Of a stretch of DNA of 64,000 nucleotides, positions 35,743 through 45,270 are shown one piece after another. The notes below the pieces were generated by a model. That model had not been told where the DNA came from. It saw nothing but the letters and a program-made list of their open reading frames with translations, and did not search any database. Source of the stretch: Clostridiales bacterium (GTDB lineage: Bacteria; Bacillota; Clostridia; Christensenellales; Aristaeellaceae). The translations under genes and the position numbers were made by a program. Location: positions 1 through 64,000 of the forward strand of contig JAAYUF010000156.1 of the NCBI GenBank assembly GCA_012517815.1, written 5' to 3'. The first letter of the stretch is position 1. Every line of letters starts with the position of its first letter.

Positions 35743-37860
35743 TTGAAAATCTTGCTGACCGGCATCCTTTCACCCATGATTTGGGGCATGGTGGACAGGC
35801 TCGTAAGGGAGGGGCATCAGGTATCGCTGCTTGGCCACGGCATGGCTCCCGTGCCGCCGCAGGCCAGGGCGACGCTTCACGACATCTCGCCCGGGCACGC
35901 GGACGCGCTGCAGGTTTTGCAGGCCGGCCGGTTCGGCGCGATCGTCTTTTTCTACGCCTACCAGTGCGAGGATGTCATGGCCTACGGCTCCGTCCAGGGG
36001 GCGATGCTGGACGCGCTGTTCCAGTTGCAGCACACCGCCTCCGGCTGCGGAGTCGAGCGTTTCATTCTGATCACCGACCTGCGCGTTTTCGGCGCGGGTC
36101 AGGACGGCCGGGAGAACGAGACCGCGCTGCCCGATACGGCCACGGGCATCCTGATCAACGCCGCGGAGGAAGTGTTGCGCTGCGTGGAGCCCGGCGCCAT
36201 GAAAACCCTGCTCCTGCGCGTGACCAACCTGTACTGCCCCGGCTATGACGACGCCTTTTTTGCCCGCGCCCGGCGTTCCGTAGAGGCAAACCAGACGTTT
36301 CAACTGACCGGCCAGCCCGACACCGTGTGCGATTTCCTGCATGTGGACGATCTGGCGCTGTATATTGCCCTCGCGCTGGACCAAAAGAGCGCCGGCGTCG
36401 TCCACCTGGCGTACGGCGAGCCGTTTTCCTATGAATTTGCCGTTTCAAAGCTGCAAACGGCTTTACCGGCGCTGCAGGCCACCTATCTGGGAAGCGCGGC
36501 CGCCCGTCCCACATTGCAGTGCGCCGCGGCCAAACTGGGCACGGCCTGGATTCCCCGCCACCGCTGGGTTTCCGAGCTGGATACGATCTATGCCAGGACA
36601 TCGCTGGCGCAGGGGAAGCTCACCTTGCGGCGGCGCTTCGGGCAAACGCTGCGACGTCTGTTCGGCAGCGCCCTGCCCTGGGTGGAGCTGATCCTGTTCG
36701 GGGCGATTGCCGAAGGCCTGTCGCGTCTCTCCGACCCCAGCATCGCCTTCCGGACCATCGATTATTGGTTGTTTTACGTGGTGCTGATGGGTTACATGCA
36801 CGGCAAACCCATCGGGATCACGGCGGGGCTGGTCGCCTGTGTCGGCTACGGCGCCGGCTGGGCGCTGGCCGGCAACGATCTGTACCTGCTCCTCTACAAC
36901 AACGACAACTGGCTTCCGCTGGCCATGTACCTGCTGGCCGGCGGCGCGTTTGGCTACCTGCACGACAAGTATACGGACAATCTTGAATCCATGCGGATGG
37001 AGAAGGAACAGCGCGACGCCGAAACCGAGTTTATCCAGACCATGTACAGGCAGGTGGACGCGGACCGCAGTTCTCTTCAGGAGCAGGTCATGCGTTTCCG
37101 CGACAGCTACGGGCGCATCTATGCCATCACCCAGGAGCTGGACACCCTGCAACCGGAACAGGTTTTCCTGTCCACCCTGGATGTGCTGGAGGACGTGATG
37201 CAGAACCGCAGCGTGGCGCTGTATTCCTGCGCGCCGGACTCCTCCTTCGTGCGGCTGGTGGTGCACTCGCGCGCCATGGATGCCCTCCCCCGCTCCATGG
37301 ACATGCGGGAATACCCGCTGATGAACCGGATGTTCACCACCGGTGAAATTTTCGCCAATACGCAGCTTGAGCCGGGCTACCCGGCGTTTTGCGCCGCGCT
37401 GCTGCAGGAGGGGCGTACCATCGCGATGATCGCGCTTTGGGATGTGCCCTTCGAACAGCAAACGCTCTACCGGCAAAACCTGTTCAGCGTCGTCTCCGGA
37501 CTGGTGCGGTCCGCGCTTACGCGGGCCCTGAACTACTTCGGTTCCGCGCAGGACATGTACATCGACGAAACCCACATTCTGGCGGACAAGCCCTTCCGCG
37601 CGACGCTGGGCGTTTACAGCCAGATGCGCAAGCAGCGGGCGTCATCCTATCTGCTTTTGTACGTGACCAGCCTGGACGCCAATGCTTCCCTCGCGGAGTT
37701 CGACCGCCGCATCGGCCGCGCGACGCGCAGCACCGATATCGCGGGCCAGCTGGAAAACGGCCGCGTCTATGTGCTGCTGCCGCAGGCCAGCCTGGACAAC
37801 ATGCCTCAGATCGAGCGGCGCTTCCTTTCAGCCGGGCTGCGCTGCGCCGTGGTATCCTAG
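35743..37860 (+). CDS. pelD: PelD-like c-di-GMP receptor with N-terminal epimerase-like domain
   Basis: A 705-residue fusion. Residues 1-300 follow an NAD-dependent epimerase (extended SDR) fold (MKILLTG start; LITDLRVFGAG; CDFLHVDDLALYIALAL), but the YxxxK catalytic pair and the GxxGxxG loop are not recognisable, so it is probably inactive. Residues about 310-410 hold four hydrophobic segments; a coiled coil and a GAF-like domain follow (about 430-600). The end is a degenerate GGDEF domain whose active-site motif is lost (about ENGRV), while the inhibitory-site RxxD is kept (Arg662-Ser-Thr-Asp665), as in PelD, the c-di-GMP receptor that activates Pel polysaccharide synthesis. The TTG at 35743 is chosen by homology; its ribosome site is weak. 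Confidence 0.82.
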   Translation: MKILLTGILSPMIWGMVDRLVREGHQVSLLGHGMAPVPPQARATLHDISPGHADALQVLQAGRFGAIVFFYAYQCEDVMAYGSVQGAMLDALFQLQHTASGCGVERFILITDLRVFGAGQDGRENETALPDTATGILINAAEEVLRCVEPGAMKTLLLRVTNLYCPGYDDAFFARARRSVEANQTFQLTGQPDTVCDFLHVDDLALYIALALDQKSAGVVHLAYGEPFSYEFAVSKLQTALPALQATYLGSAAARPTLQCAAAKLGTAWIPRHRWVSELDTIYARTSLAQGKLTLRRRFGQTLRRLFGSALPWVELILFGAIAEGLSRLSDPSIAFRTIDYWLFYVVLMGYMHGKPIGITAGLVACVGYGAGWALAGNDLYLLLYNNDNWLPLAMYLLAGGAFGYLHDKYTDNLESMRMEKEQRDAETEFIQTMYRQVDADRSSLQEQVMRFRDSYGRIYAITQELDTLQPEQVFLSTLDVLEDVMQNRSVALYSCAPDSSFVRLVVHSRAMDALPRSMDMREYPLMNRMFTTGEIFANTQLEPGYPAFCAALLQEGRTIAMIALWDVPFEQQTLYRQNLFSVVSGLVRSALTRALNYFGSAQDMYIDETHILADKPFRATLGVYSQMRKQRASSYLLLYVTSLDANASLAEFDRRIGRATRSTDIAGQLENGRVYVLLPQASLDNMPQIERRFLSAGLRCAVVS

Positions 37861-37870
37861 GAGGTGCGCG

Positions 37871-38755
37871 ATGACGGACCTTGACCTTGCCATCCTGCTG
37901 ATCACGGCGCACGAGCTGCTTTGCGCGGCTCTCCTGTTTACCGTGCGCCGGGAGAAGCGGTTCTTCCTCATCTCGCACGCGCTGTGGATTCTCCTGATCC
38001 CGGTTTTCGGGCCCATCGCCGCGTATGCGCTGGTGCGGGCCTACGGCCGCACGCCGCCGGACGCGGGCTGGTTTACCCAGCAGGAGGACAAGCACCGCCT
38101 CAACATCGTGGCCCGCAATTCCATCGACCTGACCGTGCCGCTGGAAGAAGCGCTGCTGATCAACGATCCGCAGAAGCGGCGCAACATCATGATGAACATC
38201 CTGCGCTCCGATCCGATGCGCTATCTGGACCTGCTGCTGATCGCGCGCTTTAACGACGATACGGAAACCGCGCACTACGCCACGGCCTCCATCATGGAAC
38301 TGCAGCGGCATTTCCAGCTGGAACTGCAACAGTTGCAGCTGGAGCTTGAGAAGCGTCCCAAGGAAATGGCGGCGCACCGCCGGTATGTGGAGCATCTGTC
38401 CCGGTACTGCGAAAGCGGTTTGCTGGAAGGTCAGCTGTTGCGCAGGCAGCAGCTTTTGCTGGAACAGGCGCTCCGCAACGCCCTGTCGATCGAAACAGAC
38501 GCCGCGCTGCTGCGCATCAAGGTGAGCAACTGTCTGGCCCTCCGGCAGGCGGAGGAGGCCAAAAACGCCGCGCATATGCTGATCCGCCTCCAACCGATGG
38601 AGGAAGGCCCGTGGCTGGAAGCCATGCGCGTCTACGCCGAAACGCATGATCAGGAAGGGATGCGCGCGCTGCTCAAGCGCATGGAGGCGGAGCAGATCGA
38701 CTTTACCGGCGCGGGCCGCGAGCACCTGCTCTTCTTCAGGGGGTTGCAGGCATGA
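37871..38755 (+). CDS. pelE: PelE-like membrane/TPR protein
   Basis: A 294-residue protein with two hydrophobic helices at the N-terminus (about 5-23 and 32-55) followed by a long, helical, Leu/Gln/Glu-rich region that reads as TPR-like repeats (QLQLELEKRPKEMAAHRRY; LEQALRNALSIETDAALL; AAHMLIRLQPMEEGPWLEA). This matches PelE, an inner-membrane partner in Pel synthesis. Its place directly after pelD supports the name more than the sequence does. AGGAGG lies seven bases before the ATG; the end overlaps the next gene by four bases. Confidence 0.72.
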   Translation: MTDLDLAILLITAHELLCAALLFTVRREKRFFLISHALWILLIPVFGPIAAYALVRAYGRTPPDAGWFTQQEDKHRLNIVARNSIDLTVPLEEALLINDPQKRRNIMMNILRSDPMRYLDLLLIARFNDDTETAHYATASIMELQRHFQLELQQLQLELEKRPKEMAAHRRYVEHLSRYCESGLLEGQLLRRQQLLLEQALRNALSIETDAALLRIKVSNCLALRQAEEAKNAAHMLIRLQPMEEGPWLEAMRVYAETHDQEGMRALLKRMEAEQIDFTGAGREHLLFFRGLQA

Positions 38756-40587
38756 AAAAACGAAACGTCCTGCTCAAAGTGCTGCTGCCGGTATTGGTGA
38801 TGGTCCTGCTGGCCGGCGTTTTGCTGGTCGAGCGGGAAGGCCTGACCCTGGAGGCGCGGAGCGCCACTCTGGCGATGCTTCAAACCGAGGCGCCCGAACG
38901 CGAGGGGATGGAAACCCAAACCGCCGACGTGCTTGTAGCCCGCAACGGCGCGAACGAAACGGAGATGGGTTTCGCTAAAACCCTGACCGATGTGCTCTCG
39001 GAAATGCGCATCCCCTACCGGACCTTTGATCTTTCAACCCAGCCCGTCCCGGACCTGACCGGCGTGCGGGCGCTGTTGTACTGCAGCCAGTCGCTCGCGC
39101 CGCTTTCCGGCGAGGTGGCGCGCCTGTCCGGTTGGATGGAGGCCGGCGGGCATTTCGGCGTGCTGATGACCCCGGCGGTGGACGACGCGTTTCGCATGCT
39201 GTACCGAAAATTCGGGATCACCGAATTCGGAAGCGAATATGTGAACTACGGTTCCTTTGCGTATGCCACCGGGCTGCTGCCGATGTGGGAAGGGGTAACC
39301 TACAGCGAGAACGGCACGCTCACCGACTATACCCTCCCGGTGCGGCTGTCGCAGGACTGCGCCGTGCACATCGTCACGGCCGACGATCTCGCGCTGCCGC
39401 TGTTGTGGGAGTGCCCGGCAGGCCAAGGGCGCGTCGTGGTGCTCAACGCGACGCTGATGTTTGACAAGGGCGGCCGCGGCTTTGCTCTCTCGGCGCTGTC
39501 CGCGCTGGAAGATACGCTGGTCTATCCCATCATCAACGCGGGCATGGTGTTTATCGACGATTTCCCCGCGCCCCAGCCGGAAGGCTTTGACGAGAGGCTC
39601 CGGCAGGAATACGGCTATGATATTCAGGGCTTCTACCGCAACCACTGGTGGCCCGACATGAAACAGCTGACGTGGGACGAACAGGTTCTCTACACGGGCG
39701 TGCTGATCGAAACCTACAACGACAACGTGACCGGCCCGTTCGACGCGCGCGGCGTGGACGACGTTTTGCAAAAGTATTACGCCTCGGAACTGCTGCATAC
39801 GGGCGGCGAAATCGGCCTGCACGGCTACAACCACATGCCCCTCTGCCCGCCGGGCTTCCATTACGGCGATATCGACTATCAAACGTGGCCGTCGTCCCTC
39901 GCCATGTCCCAAAGCCTGCTGGAGCTGGAACGCTACGGCAAGACGCTGTTCCTCAACGCGCGTTTCAGCACGTATGTGCCGCCCTCCAACTACCTGAGCG
40001 ATCTGGGCCGGCAGACGCTCATCGCCACGCTGCCGGATATCCGGGTGATTTCCGGCCTGTACATCGAGGAGGCCGGCAACGACGCCCTGATTCAGGAGTT
40101 TTGCGAGGCGCCCGACGGCATCGTGGACGAGCCGCGCATTACGTCGGGTTTCGAGGTTGACGATTTCACCTCCTTTGTGCTGGCGCAGGAACTGGCCCTG
40201 CACGGCGTTCTCTCCCACTTCATCCACCCGGACGACATTCTGGACACCCTGCGCAGCGGCAACCGGAGCTGGGCTGTGCTTTACCGGGCGTTCCGCGACA
40301 GAATCGCCGCCATCCGCGCCGCGTACCCCAGCCTGCGTTTCATGACCGCATCGGAAGGCGCGGCCGCCGTGCAGCGGTATGCGCGCCTCACCGTAGCGCG
40401 CGAAACCGACGCTGCCGGGATGACCGTTACCCTGTCGCCGTTTTACGACGAGGCGTGGCTCGCGCTGCGCACCCGTCAAACGCCTGTTTCCGTAGAAGGC
40501 GGAGAGCTTTACCCGGTGTCGGAGGGTTTTTACTGGATCAAGGCGAACCGGGCGGTTGTCCGAATCGTGTGGGGGGCGGCGTCATGA
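38752..40587 (+). CDS. Membrane-anchored polysaccharide deacetylase-like protein (PelA deacetylase counterpart, DUF2194-like)
   Basis: A 611-residue protein with an N-terminal membrane anchor (about residues 7-26). An N-terminal alpha/beta domain (GVRALLYCSQSLAPLSGEV) precedes a region with the metal-site pattern of CE4-type deacetylases: two aspartates in FIDDFPAP, then LHGYNHMPLCPP with two histidines, and FIHPDD later. In Gram-positive pel clusters a stand-alone PelA deacetylase sits at this position; partial deacetylation makes Pel cationic. I see no glycoside hydrolase domain like that of Pseudomonas PelA. The ATG overlaps the pelE stop (ATGA). Confidence 0.75.
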   Translation: MKKRNVLLKVLLPVLVMVLLAGVLLVEREGLTLEARSATLAMLQTEAPEREGMETQTADVLVARNGANETEMGFAKTLTDVLSEMRIPYRTFDLSTQPVPDLTGVRALLYCSQSLAPLSGEVARLSGWMEAGGHFGVLMTPAVDDAFRMLYRKFGITEFGSEYVNYGSFAYATGLLPMWEGVTYSENGTLTDYTLPVRLSQDCAVHIVTADDLALPLLWECPAGQGRVVVLNATLMFDKGGRGFALSALSALEDTLVYPIINAGMVFIDDFPAPQPEGFDERLRQEYGYDIQGFYRNHWWPDMKQLTWDEQVLYTGVLIETYNDNVTGPFDARGVDDVLQKYYASELLHTGGEIGLHGYNHMPLCPPGFHYGDIDYQTWPSSLAMSQSLLELERYGKTLFLNARFSTYVPPSNYLSDLGRQTLIATLPDIRVISGLYIEEAGNDALIQEFCEAPDGIVDEPRITSGFEVDDFTSFVLAQELALHGVLSHFIHPDDILDTLRSGNRSWAVLYRAFRDRIAAIRAAYPSLRFMTASEGAAAVQRYARLTVARETDAAGMTVTLSPFYDEAWLALRTRQTPVSVEGGELYPVSEGFYWIKANRAVVRIVWGAAS

Positions 40588-42014
40588 GAATCTGCGTGAT
40601 CGCCGAAGGCTGCTATCCGTTGGTTCCGGGCGGCGTGTCCTCCTGGCTGCAGGAGCTGATCCAGCAGATGCCGCAGCATGAGTTCGTCGTCTGGGCCATC
40701 GGCGCGCAGGAGAAGCAGCGCGGGCACTTTGCCTACCAGTTGCCGCCCAACGTGGTGCAGGTGCTGGATGTATACCTGGACTCGGTTACGCATGAAACGC
40801 TCCATCAGAACCCGCGCCGCTACAGGCTCACCCAGGCGCAGCAGAAGGCCGTCCACGATATGCTGTCCAGCCAAAACCCGGATTGGTCGGAGATTTTCGG
40901 GCTGTTCCGGGATGATCGCCTCAAGGGCGTCGAGTTCCTGCTCAACCGGGATTTTTTCCGAATCCTGAAGGCTATCTGCGGCGAAAGCTATCCCTATGTC
41001 GGCTTTACCGATTTCTTCTGGAACATCCGCTCCATGTTCCTGCCGCTGCTCTACCTGCTGGGCTGCCCGCCGCCCGAGGCCGACCTGTACCACTCGGTTT
41101 CGGCCGGGTACGCGGGCGTGCTGGGCAGCATGGCGGCCGGCCGTTTCCACAAGCCCTATGTGCTGACCGAGCACGGCATCTACACCCGCGAGCGCGAGGA
41201 GGAGATCCTGCGCACCGACTGGGTTCCCCCGCATTTCAAGGATCTGTGGATCAACATGTTCTACATGTTCACACGCTGCGCCTACCAAAGCGCCGACAGG
41301 GTCACCTCGCTGTACCTGCGGGCCAGCCAGACCCAGCAGGAAATCGGTTGCCCCACCGACAAGTGCGCCGTCATCCGCAACGGGGTGCACATCGAGCGGT
41401 TTTCCGGCATCCCCCTCAAGGAACCGGACGGAACCATCGACATCGGCGCCGTGGTGCGTATCGTGCCGATCAAGGACATCAAGACGATGCTCTACGCGTT
41501 CTCGATGGTCAGCGCCGAGATGGAGAAGGTGCGCCTGCACATCATGGGCCCGACGGACGAGGATGAGGAGTATTACGCGGAATGCCTGCAGCTGCAAAAG
41601 GACCTTGAGCTGGACAACGTGACCTTCACCGGCCGGGTGGATGTCGCGGCGTACCTGCGAAGGATCGATTTCACCTTGCTTACCAGCATCTCGGAAGGGC
41701 AGCCGCTGGCCGTGCTGGAAGCGATGGCGGCCGGCCGCCCCGCCGTGACGACCAACGTGGGTTGCTGCCGGGAGCTGCTGGACGGCATCAACGACGGCAT
41801 CGGCCAGGCCGGGCTGTGCGTGCCCGTGATGCACCAGAGCGAGCTGGCCGAGGCGATGCTGACGCTGTGCCGCGACGAGCGCATGCGCAGGCAGATGGGC
41901 GAAAACGGCAAGCGGCGCGTCGCGGAGCTGTACGGCCACCGGCAGATGATCGAGCACTATCTGGCCCTGTATGACGAGGCGACGGCAAGCGCCGCAAAAA
42001 GGTGGATGGGATAA
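40584..42014 (+). CDS. pelF: Pel glycosyltransferase PelF (GT4 type)
   Basis: A 476-residue cytosolic glycosyltransferase with a GT-B fold. The N-terminus has EGCYPLVPGGVSSW, typical of PelF; the C-terminal domain has VVRIVPIKDIKTMLYAF and the nucleotide-sugar E-x7-E motif SEGQPLAVLEAMAAGRPAV. In Pel systems PelF polymerises a UDP-N-acetylhexosamine into the chain that is exported by PelG. The length is a little under that of Pseudomonas PelF. The ATG overlaps the previous stop by four bases, and the stop overlaps the pelG start (TAATG). Confidence 0.9.
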   Translation: MRICVIAEGCYPLVPGGVSSWLQELIQQMPQHEFVVWAIGAQEKQRGHFAYQLPPNVVQVLDVYLDSVTHETLHQNPRRYRLTQAQQKAVHDMLSSQNPDWSEIFGLFRDDRLKGVEFLLNRDFFRILKAICGESYPYVGFTDFFWNIRSMFLPLLYLLGCPPPEADLYHSVSAGYAGVLGSMAAGRFHKPYVLTEHGIYTREREEEILRTDWVPPHFKDLWINMFYMFTRCAYQSADRVTSLYLRASQTQQEIGCPTDKCAVIRNGVHIERFSGIPLKEPDGTIDIGAVVRIVPIKDIKTMLYAFSMVSAEMEKVRLHIMGPTDEDEEYYAECLQLQKDLELDNVTFTGRVDVAAYLRRIDFTLLTSISEGQPLAVLEAMAAGRPAVTTNVGCCRELLDGINDGIGQAGLCVPVMHQSELAEAMLTLCRDERMRRQMGENGKRRVAELYGHRQMIEHYLALYDEATASAAKRWMG

Positions 42015-43507
42015 TGGCGGGCATCGGATTTGAACTTCGCAAGCTGTTTGTGGGCCGCGGCGCCATCGCCAAGGTGCGCGCCTACGCCTATGCCGGCATC
42101 ATCACCGCCGGAACCATGATGCTGGCCGTGCTCATGATGGTGGGCGTGCAGTGGCTGGTCCGGGCGTTCGGCGCGACCGATCAGGAAACGGAAACGCTGG
42201 TCGTCCTGATGGTGTACGCCATGCTGGGGTCGCTGCTCGTCAGCTCCCTGCTGCAGATGTTATTATCCCGCTATGTGGCCGATATGCTTTACCAGAAAAA
42301 GACGGAGCGGGTCCTGCCCTCCCTGTTTGGCGGTTCGTCCCTGCTGATGGCGGTGGGCGGCGTCGCCTACGGAGCGTTCCTGTGGCCCGCCCACGCCATA
42401 CCGGTCCTCGACAGGCTGCTCAACTGGGGGCTGTTCATCACGCTGATCCTGGTATGGCTTCAGATGGCCTACATTACGGCCGCCAAGGACTATCGGCGGA
42501 TCCTGCTGGGGTTCGCGGGCGGGGTTGCGGCGGTGTTCCTGCTGGGCGGCGCGCTGCTGTCCGTGGGCGTACGCCCCACCACCGCCGTGATGGCCGCGCT
42601 GTTTTGCGGGTACGGGGTCATGCTGGTCGCGTTCAACCGCGTTTTGCTGAGCATCTTCCCGGTCGGTTCCGGAAGCCTGCTGGCCTTCGTGGAGTGGATC
42701 GGCCGATACCCCGACCTGGTACTCGTCGGTTTCCTGAGCATGGCGGGCGCGTTTGTGCACCTGATCGTCATGTGGTTTTCGCCGCTGGGCGATCTGGTGG
42801 CCGGGCAGTTCCGGCACGCGCCTTTGCACGATTCGGCCGCGTTTTTTGCCTATCTGGTAGCGGTGCCCACCGGCATTAACTTTGTGGTATCGGTGGAGGT
42901 CAACTTCTACCTCCGGTACAAACGGTACTTCACCGCCATCACCAACGGCGGCACCCTTGCGGAAATCCGCCTCGCCCGCAAGAACATGGAAAAGGCCCTG
43001 CATCAGGAAATATTCCGCCTGACCGAGGTGCAGCTCTTCATCATGGTGGTCTACACCATCCTGGGGCGATACCTGCTGGAATCGCTGGGCTTTACCCGGG
43101 ACATGATCGGCATCTTCCAGGTGATGTGCATCGGCTACAGCGCTTACGCCATCGGCAACTGCTTCATGCTGTTGCAGCTTTACTTCAACGATCGCAAAGG
43201 CGCGCTGCTCACCTGCGCGGTGTACTTCGTCGTCAACCTGGCCGGCACCCTGTTTACGATGAACCGCTCCCCCCTGACCTACGGGCTGGGTATGACGGTC
43301 GCGGGAATCCTGATGTACATGGTCGGGGTTTTGCGGCTGCTGACCTACGTGCGCGATATCGACTACCACGTGTTTTGCGGGCAGCCGATCCTGGCGACGC
43401 GCCAGGATCGCTGGCCGGGCAGGCTCGCAGCCCGGCTGGACGAGCGGGTCAAACGGTTTGCCTCTCCCATCGTTCAAACGGCTGGAAAAGAGGAGATATC
43501 AAGATGA
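42014..43507 (+). CDS. pelG: Pel exporter PelG (Wzx-like membrane protein)
   Basis: A 497-residue polytopic membrane protein with about 12 hydrophobic segments. The opening MAGIGFELRKLF is the PelG hallmark, and TNGGTLAEIRLARKNMEKAL is a conserved cytosolic loop. PelG is thought to move the Pel polymer across the membrane together with PelD, PelE and PelF. Its first base is the last base of the pelF stop codon. Confidence 0.9.
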   Translation: MAGIGFELRKLFVGRGAIAKVRAYAYAGIITAGTMMLAVLMMVGVQWLVRAFGATDQETETLVVLMVYAMLGSLLVSSLLQMLLSRYVADMLYQKKTERVLPSLFGGSSLLMAVGGVAYGAFLWPAHAIPVLDRLLNWGLFITLILVWLQMAYITAAKDYRRILLGFAGGVAAVFLLGGALLSVGVRPTTAVMAALFCGYGVMLVAFNRVLLSIFPVGSGSLLAFVEWIGRYPDLVLVGFLSMAGAFVHLIVMWFSPLGDLVAGQFRHAPLHDSAAFFAYLVAVPTGINFVVSVEVNFYLRYKRYFTAITNGGTLAEIRLARKNMEKALHQEIFRLTEVQLFIMVVYTILGRYLLESLGFTRDMIGIFQVMCIGYSAYAIGNCFMLLQLYFNDRKGALLTCAVYFVVNLAGTLFTMNRSPLTYGLGMTVAGILMYMVGVLRLLTYVRDIDYHVFCGQPILATRQDRWPGRLAARLDERVKRFASPIVQTAGKEEISR

Positions 43508-45270
43508 GGCGCACGAGGGTTCTCCTGTTGCTTGGGATTCTCACGCTTGGCTGTATGCTCACCGGCTGCGTTGCGCAAAACGAACCGGCTGCCGCTACGG
43601 ATACGCTGAACGATACCGCCGCGCGCACCGTCGCCAAGGTTCCGGTGCCGGAGATCGACAGCCTGCCCCTGACGGACGATCCTGCCCTGTACGCGCAGCA
43701 GGACGGCACGTCGCTTGTGTATTTCTATCTCACCGTCAAGGGCGGCAACGCGGCGGACGCGACCAACCATACCTTTGCGCAGGTCAACGAATATCTGAAC
43801 CTGCAGGGCATGAAAAACGTGGAAAAAATCAAGTCGGAAATCCTCTTTCAGGTGGGCGACGAGTATGGCCCGCTGCCTGAGGAGATCGGCTTTGGCGAAA
43901 CGCTCGCCAACGCGACCTTCAACGTGCGCGGGCGCTCCAGCACCGGCGCGCCGCAGAAGTCCTACCGCATCGACCTGATGGCCAGCGCGGGACTCTGGCG
44001 CGGGCAGCGCGCGATCGCCATCAACAAGCATCCCTATGACCGTTCGCGCCTGCGCAACATGCTCTTCTTCACCCTGTTGCAAAAGGTGCCGGATATGACC
44101 AGCCTGCGCACGCAGTTTGTCGGTGTGTTCATCAAGGACGAAACCGCCGGGGAGACCGCCTTTACCGATTTGGGCCTCTTCACCCAGGTGGAACTGCCCA
44201 ACGGCCGCTACCTGCGCAACCACGGCCTCAGCCGGGGCGGCAACCTGTACAAGGCGAACATGAACGAGTTTTTCCGTTACGAGGACAAAATCCGGCTGGC
44301 GACCGACCCCCTGTACGATTTGGCGGTGTTCAGCGAGGTGCTGGAGCCCAAGACCACGGAGGATCACGCCAAGCTGATCGCGATGCTGGACGCCGTGAAC
44401 GATGATACGATCCCGATTGAGCGGACGGTCGGGCAGTATTTTAACCTGGAGAACATCACCAGCTTCCTGGCGTACAACATCCTCATGGGCAACACGGACA
44501 CCAACTCCCAGAACTATATGCTCTACAGCCCCGTCAACAGCGATATCTGGTACTTCATCTGCTGGGACGGCGACGGTTGCCTGCCCTTCTCCGAAGCCGC
44601 GATTTATGAAGACGACGGTTCACGGCCCGACTGGGCGTACGGCGTATCCAACTACTGGGGCATGGTGCTCTTCAATCGCATGCTGCGCGTGACCTCCTAC
44701 CGCGAGGCGCTGGCGGCGAAGGTGGAGGAGCTGCGCGCGATCATCACGCCGGAGGTCATCGCGGCGGAAATCGCCAGATACCGCACGGTCGTGGATACAT
44801 TCACCAGCCGGATGCCCGACGCCATCCACCTCAACGGGACGGCCGCCCAACTGGCCCGGCTCTACCGGAGCATGCCCGGGGATGTGACCACCGCCTACCG
44901 GTACTTTGTGGAATCGCTGAGCAAACCGATGCCGTTTTTTCTGGGCGACGTGACGGCCGCGGACGGCAGCCTGACCTTTCCGTGGGGCGATGCGTACAGT
45001 TTTGACACCAGCCTGATCTACTATAACCTGCAGGTGGCCACCGACTGGACCTTTGCCGCGGACGCCATCGTCTACGAAAAACAGCGCATGCTGCAGCTGC
45101 ATGAAACCATCCCCGCGCTGCCGGCGGGCGATTATTACTGGCGCGTCGTCGCGCAAAACGAGAGCGGCAAAACCCAGACAGCCTTCGACTGGTTTTCCGG
45201 CGTGGGCGCGGATCACTACGGCATGCGGCGCTTCACGGTGACCGCAGGCGGGGAGGTGCTCAACCCCTGA
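43504..45270 (+). CDS. CotH-family lipoprotein (atypical protein kinase fold)
   Basis: A 588-residue CotH-like protein. The signal peptide ends in a lipobox LTGC (Cys near residue 21), so it is probably a lipoprotein on the outside of the membrane. CotH hallmarks are present: NVRGRSSTGAPQKSYRIDL, RSRLRNMLFF, LGLFTQVEL, GNTDTNSQNYML and ICWDGDG. CotH is an atypical kinase that phosphorylates spore-coat proteins in Bacillus; the substrate here is unknown and could be an extracellular protein linked to the polysaccharide. About 80 residues at the end resemble a Fn3-like strand region (YYWRVVAQNESGKT). GAGGAG lies eight bases before the ATG. Confidence 0.85.
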   Translation: MRRTRVLLLLGILTLGCMLTGCVAQNEPAAATDTLNDTAARTVAKVPVPEIDSLPLTDDPALYAQQDGTSLVYFYLTVKGGNAADATNHTFAQVNEYLNLQGMKNVEKIKSEILFQVGDEYGPLPEEIGFGETLANATFNVRGRSSTGAPQKSYRIDLMASAGLWRGQRAIAINKHPYDRSRLRNMLFFTLLQKVPDMTSLRTQFVGVFIKDETAGETAFTDLGLFTQVELPNGRYLRNHGLSRGGNLYKANMNEFFRYEDKIRLATDPLYDLAVFSEVLEPKTTEDHAKLIAMLDAVNDDTIPIERTVGQYFNLENITSFLAYNILMGNTDTNSQNYMLYSPVNSDIWYFICWDGDGCLPFSEAAIYEDDGSRPDWAYGVSNYWGMVLFNRMLRVTSYREALAAKVEELRAIITPEVIAAEIARYRTVVDTFTSRMPDAIHLNGTAAQLARLYRSMPGDVTTAYRYFVESLSKPMPFFLGDVTAADGSLTFPWGDAYSFDTSLIYYNLQVATDWTFAADAIVYEKQRMLQLHETIPALPAGDYYWRVVAQNESGKTQTAFDWFSGVGADHYGMRRFTVTAGGEVLNP

